A stretch of 7,821 nt of DNA, from positions 1 to 7,821 of the forward strand of contig JADGRD010000148.1 in assembly GCA_017881285.1 (NCBI GenBank), read 5' to 3'. How positions within the stretch are numbered: the first letter of the stretch is position 1; each line of letters starts with the position of its first letter. The notes below the pieces were generated by a model. It did not search any database and had not been told where the DNA came from. It saw nothing but the letters and a program-made list of their open reading frames with translations. Shown here piece by piece: positions 1-7,443 of this stretch. The DNA is from Pseudomonadota bacterium (lineage in GTDB: Bacteria; Myxococcota_A; Polyangia; Fen-1088). Made by a program: the position numbers and the translations under genes.

Positions 1-287
1 CCCGCGAGGAGTGCCGCCGGGCAGAGCCCGTCGTCACTCACGCGATTGTGAACCGGACCCTGGGAGGGTCCCGTAGGCCCCCCGCGAAGAGTGACGCCGG
101 GCAGAGCCCGTCGTCACTCACGCGATTGTGAACCGGACCCTGCAGGGTCCCGTAGGCCCCCCCCGAGGAGTGCCGCCGGGCAAAGCCCGTCGTCACTCAC
201 GCGATTGTGAACCGGACCCTGGGAGGGTCCCGTAGGCCCCCCGCGAGGAGTGCCGCCGGGCAAAGCCCGTCGTCACTCACGCGATTG
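1..287. repeat. Tandem array of ~80-bp palindromic intergenic repeat (3 full + 1 partial copies)
   Basis: Four head-to-tail copies are seen: 1-80, 81-159, 160-239 and a copy cut off after its GCGATTG at 240-287. Copies are nearly identical throughout, so there are no spacers. Each full unit holds a short CGGGC/GCCCG hairpin with an AGA or AAA loop, a TCACGCGATTGTGA dyad, and a GGACCCT-GGG-AGGGTCC hairpin (55-71, 214-230). In unit 2 the last becomes a perfect 16-bp palindrome (135-150); its one-base loss explains the 79-bp period and leaves the stem intact. The array begins at the window edge, so its true copy number is unknown. The remaining 288-397 before psd is unique sequence without a convincing promoter. 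The role is unknown. Confidence 0.93.
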
Positions 288-397
288 GCGGCGCGTGGCC
301 AGCACAACTTGCCCAGGACGCGTGCTAAATCCGTTGCGGAGCAGCGATGGACTGACCTAGAGTCGCCCTGGCCCGGCTAGGAGTCGGTCGCTGACCA

Positions 398-1273
398 ATG
401 CCCAACCTTTCCCTTGGCGAGCGAGTCGTTCGAAACACGTGGCGCCTGGCGCCCAAGCGGCTCATTTCCCGAGTCATCGGCTGGGGCGCCCGCCGCAAAC
501 TGCCACGTCCGTTCCAGACCTCGGTCCTGCGCGCGTACGCGAAGGCCTATCGGCTGGAACCGGGCGAGGCCGAGCATCCCCTCGACCGGTACGGAAGCTT
601 GCAGGACTTCTTCACGCGGCGTCTCGGCCCCGGGTTGCGTCCCTTGCCCGCCGACGAGAGCCTGGTGGTCGCGCCTTCAGACGGAACCATCTGTGATGCC
701 GGCCTCGCCACCGCCGGCAAGCTGCTCGAAGCCAAGGGCTCGCTCTTCACGCTTCGCGATCTTCTGGCGGACGACACGCTGGCGGCGGGCCTGGCCGGCG
801 GGCCCTACGTCGTCATCTACCTGTCGCCGCGCCACTATCACCGCGTGCACTTCCCCATGAGCGGCAGGGTGCTTTGCTGGAGCCACATCCCGGGCAAGCT
901 CTTTCCGGTCGGTAGCCGGAGCGTCAGGCGCGAACCCGGCCTGTTCGCGCGCAACGAACGATTCGTGACGGTCATCGAGGGGCCGGCCGGCCGCTGCGCG
1001 GTCGTCATGGTGGCGGCCGTGGGGGTCGGCCACATCACCGCCAGCTACGACGCCGAGGTGGCCACCCACGCAGGCGGCTTCGCCACCGGTACCGTGCGTC
1101 GCAGAACCTTCGACTCGCCGCCAGCCGTCGAGCGCGGTCAAGAACTAGGGATCTTCAACCTCGGCTCAACAACCGTTACAATCTTCGAGCCTGGCCGTGT
1201 CGAGCTGCGCGAGCTGGTTTCCAATGCCGAAGTCAAGATGGGAGTTCCCGTTGGTCGTATCCTTCCCGGATAG
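398..1273 (+). CDS. psd: Phosphatidylserine decarboxylase proenzyme
   Basis: Converts phosphatidylserine to phosphatidylethanolamine plus CO2, the last step of PE synthesis, at the inner face of the cytoplasmic membrane. The 291-aa product carries the E. coli-type self-cleavage motif LGST at residues 255-258. By family knowledge the chain splits between Gly256 and Ser257, giving a beta chain of about 256 residues and a 35-residue alpha chain whose Ser257 becomes the pyruvoyl group. Other family hallmarks are the FFTRRL block (71-76), APSDG with Asp95, and YLSPRHYHRVHFP (141-153), whose His148 and His151 match the two conserved histidines. Asp95/His151/Ser257 correspond to the proposed E. coli processing triad. 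It is slightly shorter than the E. coli enzyme (~320 aa) but looks complete. An AGGAG lies 14 bases before the ATG, somewhat far. The next gene follows by 23 bp and may be co-transcribed. Archaetidylserine decarboxylase activity cannot be excluded, but PE synthesis is the expected role. Confidence 0.96.
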   Translation: MPNLSLGERVVRNTWRLAPKRLISRVIGWGARRKLPRPFQTSVLRAYAKAYRLEPGEAEHPLDRYGSLQDFFTRRLGPGLRPLPADESLVVAPSDGTICDAGLATAGKLLEAKGSLFTLRDLLADDTLAAGLAGGPYVVIYLSPRHYHRVHFPMSGRVLCWSHIPGKLFPVGSRSVRREPGLFARNERFVTVIEGPAGRCAVVMVAAVGVGHITASYDAEVATHAGGFATGTVRRRTFDSPPAVERGQELGIFNLGSTTVTIFEPGRVELRELVSNAEVKMGVPVGRILPG

Positions 1274-1296
1274 GTCTGCGGTCGACTGTTGCGCTC

Positions 1297-3285
1297 ATGG
1301 ATGACAAGCCCAACACGCCCCATGCTCCTGTCACAGCGCCCTCACCCGATCGACCGACGGTGAACGAGGCAAGCTCCCAGCCGGGAACCGAGGTCGCGCC
1401 CGAGCACGATACGACGCTGAAGTGGATTGTCCCTGGGCCGGCCGAGGCACTACGGACGCCACCACCCAAGATCGAGTTCAAGCGCGAACGGGCCGCCCCC
1501 ACGCTGCCCCCGCCGCCTAAGAAGACAACGCCGCCTGCTCTCGGCCCCGCAGCCAACAGGACTGCAACCTCCCCGCCGAAGAAGACGGAGCCGAAGGGAC
1601 CGCTGACCCCGCCGCCCGAACGGTTGAAAGGCCCACCTACCCCGCCGCCCAAGCCGACCCAAGGCCAGGCGACCCCGCCGCCCGAACGGTTGAAAGGCCC
1701 ACCCACCCCACCGCCCAAGCCGACCCAAGGCCAGGCGACCCCGCCGCCCGAACTGTCGAAAGGCCCACCCACCCCACCGCCCAAGCCGATCCAAGGCCCG
1801 GCGACCCGGCCGCCCGAGCTCTCGAAGGGTCCCCCGACCCCGCCGCCCAAGGCTTCTCAGAAAGCCGAACCGGCACCGCGGGCGCTCTCCGTGACCGAGG
1901 CGCCACGCAGTTCCGCCCTGACCGCCAAGCCTTCCTTGGGCGCAAGCGAGCCAAAGGGCGCTACGCCCACCGAATTCGTCGTCCCCGATTCGATCCCGGA
2001 ACCCGACCACGTGCCTCCCTTGACCGAAGGGCTGGGCGCGGCGCCAGTCGCCATCTTACCCGGCCCGCCCGGCAGCGATTCCGAACTGTCTGGCGATGCC
2101 GTGGAGTTGATCTCCGCCACGGCCGACGATGGCGGTTCGCTACCGGCCCAGCCGTCCACGGTGGATCAGGACAAGACACCCCGCGATGGCGTCGAGATCG
2201 GCACGACTCTCGCCGCGCCGGAGCCGCCAGCGGCCGCGGAGCCTCGCGAAGTCGATCCCGAGGTCGTCGAAATGATGGAGTCCGCCGAGCACCAGACGGC
2301 TCCCGCTCCCGCTCCGCCCGCCGGAAAACCCCGCACGCCCACGCCTCCGCACATTCGGCCGGACGGCCCAGCCGTGACGCCCCCCCCGGTGCCGCCCGAG
2401 GTCGCCGCCGCTCACGCGATGTCGCCCCCGCCCGCCCCAGCGATCGCGGCGGCGCTCTTCGAGGAATTCCAGACCCCTACTGTCGGGGGAGAGCAAATCC
2501 CCGAAGCGCTCGCGCGTCGTTCACTTCAGAAACGTTCGAAGCCTTGGTACGAGGAGGTCTTCGACGAGGACTTCCTGAGAACCCTGCCCTTCACGACCCC
2601 GGCGCAGACCAAGCGCGAGGTAGATTTCATCCGCGATGCGCTCGCGCCGCCCAAGGGCAGCGAAGTCCTCGATGTCGCCTGCGGTTACGGCCGCCATGCG
2701 CTGGAACTGGCGCAGCAGGGGTTCCGCCTGACGGGGCTCGACCTCTCGCTGCCGCTGCTCATTCGGGCCGCGGACGATGCCCAGCGACGCAGGCTCGCGG
2801 TCAACTTCGTCCACGCCGACATGCGGGAGATGAGCTTCAACGGACAGTTCGACGCCGCCTACTGCGTGCTGTCCTCATTCGGCTACTTCGACGAGGAGAC
2901 GAACCTGCGCGTCGCCACCGCCATCTGCCGCGCGCTCAAACCGGGTGGGCGTTTCCTGCTCGATATCCTCAACCGTGACTACATCGTCGGGGATCTGCCG
3001 AGCCGGGTGTGGTGGGAGGGCGATGGCTGCGTGGTCCTCGAAGAGGTCGATCTCAACTACCACACCAGCCGCGTACTGGTCCGCCGGTCGGTGGTGTTTG
3101 GCAACGGCCGCCAGAGCGAGCAGGAGATCTCCCTGCGCGCCTACAGCCTGCACGAGGTGGGCAAGCTGCTGCGCCAGGCGGGGCTCCGAGTTCTGCAGGT
3201 TTCGGGAGGCCTGGCCACGAAGTCCAGATTCTTCGGTGCTGCCTCGCGGAACATCATCGCCGTGTGCGAGCGGCCGGTGGGTTAG
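1297..3285 (+). CDS. Proline-rich N-terminal region fused to class I SAM-dependent methyltransferase
   Basis: 662 aa in two parts. Residues 1 to about 405 are low-complexity, rich in Pro, Ala, Thr, Glu and Lys, with eleven runs of three or more prolines and a 22-residue tandem repeat (100-188). Residues from about 410 form a class I methyltransferase. It opens with KPWYEEVFDEDFLRTLPF (415-432). The SAM-binding motif I is VLDVACGYGRHA (457-468). Acidic Asp482 in LDLS, HADMRE with Asp508, FDAAYCVLSSFGYF (518-531) and LKPGGRFLLDI (547-557) follow. The C-terminal beta-rich part (570-660) resembles Methyltransf_25/11-type small-molecule or lipid methyltransferases; the substrate cannot be read from sequence. 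There is no signal peptide or membrane helix. The start is the first ATG after psd, 23 bp away and without a clear Shine-Dalgarno, so translational coupling to psd is possible. A shorter product starting nearer the methyltransferase is not excluded, though the frame is open with plausible codon use for 400 codons. Confidence 0.85.
   Translation: MDDKPNTPHAPVTAPSPDRPTVNEASSQPGTEVAPEHDTTLKWIVPGPAEALRTPPPKIEFKRERAAPTLPPPPKKTTPPALGPAANRTATSPPKKTEPKGPLTPPPERLKGPPTPPPKPTQGQATPPPERLKGPPTPPPKPTQGQATPPPELSKGPPTPPPKPIQGPATRPPELSKGPPTPPPKASQKAEPAPRALSVTEAPRSSALTAKPSLGASEPKGATPTEFVVPDSIPEPDHVPPLTEGLGAAPVAILPGPPGSDSELSGDAVELISATADDGGSLPAQPSTVDQDKTPRDGVEIGTTLAAPEPPAAAEPREVDPEVVEMMESAEHQTAPAPAPPAGKPRTPTPPHIRPDGPAVTPPPVPPEVAAAHAMSPPPAPAIAAALFEEFQTPTVGGEQIPEALARRSLQKRSKPWYEEVFDEDFLRTLPFTTPAQTKREVDFIRDALAPPKGSEVLDVACGYGRHALELAQQGFRLTGLDLSLPLLIRAADDAQRRRLAVNFVHADMREMSFNGQFDAAYCVLSSFGYFDEETNLRVATAICRALKPGGRFLLDILNRDYIVGDLPSRVWWEGDGCVVLEEVDLNYHTSRVLVRRSVVFGNGRQSEQEISLRAYSLHEVGKLLRQAGLRVLQVSGGLATKSRFFGAASRNIIAVCERPVG
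1594..1860 (+). repeat. 66-bp coding tandem repeat in the proline-rich region
   Basis: A 66-bp direct repeat encodes the 22-residue unit KGPPTPPPKPTQGQATPPPE plus RL or LS. There are three full copies (protein 111-132, 133-154, 155-176), a leading half copy (100-110) and a trailing half copy (177-188). The first two full copies are almost identical in DNA; the third and the trailing half have drifted (PTQGQ to PIQGP, PPP to RPP). This points to recent slippage or recombination expansion, and the copy number may vary between strains. Confidence 0.92.
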
Positions 3286-3310
3286 CCCAAGTCCTCCGTT
3301 GCACATGCAT

Positions 3311-3348
3311 CGCGCCACGAGGCGTGACCTGCGTCACAGCTCGGCGCG
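3311..3348 (+). terminator. Terminator-like stem-loop after the methyltransferase gene
   Basis: Starting 25 bases past the stop at 3285, the sequence folds as nested stems: CGCGCC/GGCGCG (3311-3316 with 3343-3348), GAG/CTC (3319-3321 with 3340-3342) and GTGAC/GTCAC (3324-3328 with 3333-3337). The apical loop is CTGC, and there is a small bulge and a 2x2 internal loop. No T-run follows, so it is not a classical intrinsic terminator. It may end the psd-methyltransferase transcript, protect its 3' end, or be a DNA dyad for a regulator. Confidence 0.45.
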
Positions 3349-3377
3349 TCCTTCGCAAACGGTAGGAAGCCGCCGAT

Positions 3378-3475
3378 GGTACCAACCAGACAGGTACGAA
3401 CGGTTAGTCGTAGCAGGAAGTGCGCACTATTCGAACGGTACCAAGAGATTGCGCGCCTCACACAACCGATTGCGC
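3378..3475 (+). promoter_or_regulatory. Cluster of short direct repeats upstream of the sigma factor gene
   Basis: The 299-bp gap before the sigma gene holds no gene. It contains GGTACCAAC (3378-3386), GGTACGAAC (3393-3401) and GGTACCAAG (3437-3445). CGAACGGT occurs at 3397-3404 and 3432-3439, and GATTGCGC at 3447-3454 and 3468-3475. Base composition is less GC-rich than the surrounding genes, as expected for a promoter and leader region. A weak sigma-70-like pair, TTGCGC (3470-3475) and TGTAAG (3492-3497) with a 16-bp gap, lies just after. AGGAA/TTCCT (3517-3521, 3528-3532) forms a small dyad in the leader. Regulator binding is inference from repetition only. Confidence 0.35.
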
Positions 3476-3584
3476 CAACGAAGCATCAAAGTGTAAGGCG
3501 AGAACAAAGGAAGACCAGGAATATTCGTTCCTCCCGGTGGGTATGTTAGGAAGGCTGGCTTCAGAATAGAGCGGCAACGCGGAA

Positions 3585-5195
<1,611 letters not shown>

Positions 5196-5198
5196 AAG

Positions 5199-5221
5199 TG
5201 GGAACCCTGGGAGGGTTCCCA
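5199..5221 (+). terminator. Stem-loop four bases after the sigma factor stop codon
   Basis: TGGGAACCCT (5199-5208), loop GGG, AGGGTTCCCA (5212-5221) is a perfect 10-bp stem directly after the TAA at 5193-5195. It has no T-run, so it may act as a 3'-end stabiliser or a Rho-assisted end rather than an intrinsic terminator. Its core GGAACCCTGGGAGGG is the same block found at 5355-5369 and, as GGACCCTGGGAGGG, in the array at 1-287. It may therefore be a repeat module that landed here. Confidence 0.5.
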
Positions 5222-5254
5222 ACCCCTCCCGCGCTCTGGCGGAACCGCGACGGG

Positions 5255-5273
5255 GCGCGGCCACAGGCCGCGC
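5255..5273. repeat. GC-only hairpin in the convergent intergenic region
   Basis: GCGCGGCC (5255-5262), loop ACA, GGCCGCGC (5266-5273): a perfect 8-bp inverted repeat made only of G and C. It lies between the sigma stop-proximal hairpin and the modular repeat copy at 5301. It is symmetric and could serve transcripts from either strand. No function is assigned. Confidence 0.6.
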
Positions 5274-5300
5274 GGGGCAGGGCGGGTTGGGTGTGGTCCC

Positions 5301-5384
5301 GAGTGCCGACGAAGCCTGCGGGCGAAGCCCGGCTTCGCCTACGCGATTGAATCAGGAACCCTGGGAGGGAACCCTTTTCAAGGT
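5301..5384 (+). repeat. Modular intergenic repeat, left copy (same family as the 1-287 array)
   Basis: In order it contains GAGTGCCG (5301-5308), a perfect 9-bp hairpin GGCGAAGCC-C-GGCTTCGCC (5321-5339), ACGCGATTG (5341-5349) and GGAACCCTGGGAGGG (5355-5369), then CCTTTTCAAGGT to 5384. The array units at 1-287 show the same order: GAGTGCCG, a CGGGC/GCCCG hairpin, ACGCGATTG, GGACCCTGGGAGGG. The last 30 bases (5355-5384) match the reverse complement of 5686-5715 at 25 of 30 positions without gaps. This makes it one arm of an inverted pair around the GxxExxY fragment. Confidence 0.75.
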
Positions 5385-5461
5385 GTTCGCGGGGCCAATT
5401 CTAAAACCTTTCCCCGACGGTTCGTCATTGCCCAGATGTATGGAGGTAGGATCGGAAGGAT

Positions 5462-5608
5462 GAACAGGGAGGAACAGAGGACCGGAGGGAACAAGGGTTG
5501 GGTCCACGCGGCGGCGTAGCCCGGACCCAGGTGACGGTGGACCTCGATGCCAGCCGCGATGATCTGTCCCAGCCCATTCTGCCTCTGTTTCTCTGTTCCT
5601 CCCTGTTC
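5462..5608. repeat. 18-bp perfect inverted repeat flanking the GxxExxY fragment
   Basis: GAACAGGGAGGAACAGAG at 5462-5479 is repeated as its exact reverse complement at 5591-5608, 111 bp apart. The right arm is the 5' coding end of the degraded GxxExxY frame on the minus strand (it encodes part of MEQGGTEKQ). The left arm therefore looks like an inverted duplicate of that gene head: read forward from 5460 it gives a 19-codon ORF starting MNREEQR. A chance match of 18 bases this close is improbable. Confidence 0.85.
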
Positions 5609-5611
5609 CAT
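5504..5611 (-). pseudogene. Degraded fragment of a GxxExxY-family protein gene
   Basis: On the minus strand an ATG at 5611 opens MEQGGTEKQRQNGLGQIIAA and continues GIEVHRHLGPGY. The segment from I17 to G31 carries the hallmark (G/A)IEVHRxLGPG of GxxExxY (PDDEXK_3-type) proteins, which are usually about 120-140 aa. Right after GPGY the expected LLE.xY continuation is missing. The frame runs on to 5378 through sequence without family features, and no other frame resumes the domain. Only about the first quarter of the gene survives, so it is a remnant rather than a working gene. The low-complexity Gly/Glu/Gln head is typical of such intergenic copies. The family has a predicted nuclease-like fold but no firm function. 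The identification rests on one short but distinctive motif. Confidence 0.62.
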
Positions 5612-5685
5612 CTCCGGATCTTCGGCGAACAGGCCCGCGCTGGCAGGACCCGCCACGCCGAAGCGGGCGGGTCGCCGAGCCAAAG

Positions 5686-5762
5686 ACCTTGAAAGGGCTG
5701 CCCTCAAAGGGTTCCGCTCCTCCCGCGATGGACTTCGGCGAGCTCAGCTCGCCTTCGTCCAC
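5686..5762 (-). repeat. Modular intergenic repeat, right copy (inverted)
   Basis: Read on the minus strand it has the same order as the left copy: a hairpin GGCGAGCT-G-AGCTCGCC (5737-5753), a CGCG-containing link, then GGAACCCTTTGAGGG and CCCTTTCAAGGT (5715 down to 5686). The hairpin extends outward to TGGAC/GTCCA (5729-5733 with 5757-5761) across matching TTC internal loops. The hairpin sequence differs from the left copy while the layout is kept. This argues for a common element type rather than a simple recent duplication. Confidence 0.65.
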
Positions 5763-5931
5763 GCAGTTGGCCGCTGGCTGTGGCGCCGCTGCGCTCCGGT
5801 GCTCACATACCGCAATATGCTCCGCTCCGGTGCTCGCGCCGCCTGCGCCATCGGGCCGACTTGTCGGCCGGCACTCGAAGGCGAAGGTCGCATGACTTCA
5901 TCGCAAACTCGGCTTTCGCTTCGCAATCGTC
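5763..5931. other. Non-coding gap before the xseA 3' end, with short repeats and a hairpin
   Basis: No credible gene lies here. CGCTCCGGTGCTC is repeated directly at 5792-5804 and 5823-5835, bracketing an AT-richer CATACCGCAATATG stretch (5806-5819). GGCCGAC-TT-GTCGGCC (5854-5869) is a 7-bp inverted repeat. It sits 63 bases beyond the xseA stop on the minus strand and could help end that transcript, but it lacks a T-run. A further 8-bp hairpin, GACCCGCC/GGCGGGTC (5647-5654 with 5666-5673), lies just outside this stretch, inside the inverted-repeat pair. Confidence 0.45.
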
Positions 5932-7443
5932 TCAGGATTCGTTTTGCTTGCGCGCCAGGATCTCCTCGATGCGGGTGCGCAGGTCGCCGTCGCGTAGGGT
6001 GACGGTGACCTGGTCGCCGGGCGCGAGGCCTTGCCGGCTCGACAGCACGGCACCGTCGGGGCCGCGGGTGAGGCTATAGCCGCGCTCGAGGATCTTGAGC
6101 GGCGAGAGCGCGTCGAGCTTGTTCGCCAGCGCATCGAAGGCGCGGCGGCGGTGGCCGAGGAGCAGGGAGCTGGCCTGGCCGAGGCGGCGTTCGAGCAGGC
6201 CAAGTGCCGTTCGTTGATCGGCGATGCGGCGCTGGGGGTGGGCGCGCAGGAGGCGTCCCTCGGCGATTTGCAGATCCTTGCGGCGGCGGGCGATGGCGCC
6301 GTCCAGGGCGCGGCCGGCGCGATCCACGCAGTCGTCGAGGCCCTGTCGGCGCTCATCGATGAGCCGGCGCGGATCGCCCAGTCGCGCGGCCGCACGCTCG
6401 AGGGCCAGTCGCCGCGTCCCGACCTGGCCGAGCAGACCGCGCCCAAGGCGGCCGGCGAGCACGCGCACCTCGGCGAGCAACTCGGCCGCGACGGGCACCG
6501 CCATCTCCGCGGCGGCGGACGGGGTGGGCGCGCGTACGTCGGCGACGAAGTCCGCGATCGTGAAATCCGTTTCGTGTCCCACCGCTGAAATGGTCGGCAG
6601 CGGGCAGGCCGCGATGGTCCGCGCCAGCGCCTCGTCGTTGAAGGCCCACAGGTCCTCCAGGGAGCCGCCGCCGCGGGCGATGATGATGACGTCAACGTCG
6701 GGCGCCTTGCACAGCGCGACCACGGCGGCGGCGATCGACGCGGCCGCGCCCTCGCCCTGCACCGGGGTCGGCGCCAGCAGGATGGGAACCGGAAAGCGCC
6801 GGTGGGCGACGCGCACGATGTCGCGAAGCACCGCCCCCTGTCGCGAAGTCACCACGCCGATCCGGCGCGGCAGGAAGGGCAGGGGGCGCTTGCGGTCCTT
6901 GTCGAACAAGCCCTCGGCGAGCAGCTTCTGCTTGAGCGCCTCGAAGGCCAGGGCCAGCGCGCCAGCGCCCGCCGGCTCGATGGCGGCAACCTGAAGCTGG
7001 AAGCGGCCGCGGCCTTCGTAAATGGTCAGCTTGCCCCGGCAGCGCACGAGTTGCCCGTCCGCCAAGCGAAACTTGAGCCGGCTGGCGTCGCGAGCGTACA
7101 TCACACAGTCGAGCTGGGCCTCGGTGTCCTTGAGGGTGAAGTAGAGATGCCCATTTGCCGACCGCTTGCTCCCCGACACCTCGCCCTCGACCCGCACATC
7201 GCCGAAGCGCGCCTCCAGGGTCTGGCGGGCCTTGCGCACCAACTCCGCGACGGCGAGCACGGGAGTCTCTTCGGACGGAGACGGCTTGGGCGTCTCGGAT
7301 GCGGCGGGCGGCGTAGGCGGAACGGTGGTGAAGCCTTGCTCGAAGGAAAGCTGCGGGCTGGCCTTGGCCGCTTCATCTTCGCCCTCGCGGCGGCGCCGTC
7401 CCTCGGCAGGTCCGCCAGGCGGTTGGGCTCGGCGCGGGCTCAC
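5932..7443 (-). CDS. xseA: Exodeoxyribonuclease VII large subunit
   Basis: Catalytic subunit of exonuclease VII, a metal-independent nuclease that degrades single-stranded DNA from both ends to oligonucleotides, acting in the cytoplasm with several XseB subunits. With the GTG start at 7443 it is 503 aa. Residues 1-60 are a variable Arg/Glu/Pro-rich lead. The OB-fold DNA-binding domain is about 61-160 (VAELVRKARQTLEARFGDVRVEGEVS, GHLYFTLKD). The catalytic domain follows, with RIGVVTSRQGAVLRDI (194-209), IIIARGGGSLEDLWAFND (253-270) and VGHETDFTIADFVADVRAPTPSAAAE (288-313). Asp208, Arg257, His290 and Asp293 match residues reported essential in E. coli XseA. A coiled-coil-rich Arg/Leu region (315-445) and RGYSLTR (454-460) complete it. 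The GTG was chosen because its GTGA overlaps the upstream stop and GAGG lies six bases before it. An internal GTG (7260), giving MLAVAELV, is a plausible alternative. No xseB is nearby. Confidence 0.95.
   Translation of the reverse strand: MSPRRAQPPGGPAEGRRRREGEDEAAKASPQLSFEQGFTTVPPTPPAASETPKPSPSEETPVLAVAELVRKARQTLEARFGDVRVEGEVSGSKRSANGHLYFTLKDTEAQLDCVMYARDASRLKFRLADGQLVRCRGKLTIYEGRGRFQLQVAAIEPAGAGALALAFEALKQKLLAEGLFDKDRKRPLPFLPRRIGVVTSRQGAVLRDIVRVAHRRFPVPILLAPTPVQGEGAAASIAAAVVALCKAPDVDVIIIARGGGSLEDLWAFNDEALARTIAACPLPTISAVGHETDFTIADFVADVRAPTPSAAAEMAVPVAAELLAEVRVLAGRLGRGLLGQVGTRRLALERAAARLGDPRRLIDERRQGLDDCVDRAGRALDGAIARRRKDLQIAEGRLLRAHPQRRIADQRTALGLLERRLGQASSLLLGHRRRAFDALANKLDALSPLKILERGYSLTRGPDGAVLSSRQGLAPGDQVTVTLRDGDLRTRIEEILARKQNES

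Noticed and set aside
1..287. CRISPR array
   Set aside because: Units are near identical across the full ~80 bp with no unique spacers, and no cas genes are present.
309..330. Promoter for psd (TTGCCC and CTAAAT)
   Set aside because: The spacing is only about 10 bp, too short for a sigma-70 promoter, and no better partner was found.
1233..2010. Long minus-strand frames (glycine-rich and arginine/glycine-rich) opposite the proline-rich region
   Set aside because: They are reverse-frame images of the proline-rich repeat in GC-rich DNA and carry no domain; the plus-strand frame leads directly into a methyltransferase.
5378..5518. Continuation of the GxxExxY frame as a functional protein
   Set aside because: After GPGY the conserved LLE/Y region and the later nuclease-like motifs are absent; the translation follows an inverted repeat rather than the domain.
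6224..6994. Plus-strand frames opposite xseA (185-256 codons)
   Set aside because: Antisense shadows of a well-conserved enzyme, rich in Arg/Ala/Ser and lacking motifs.
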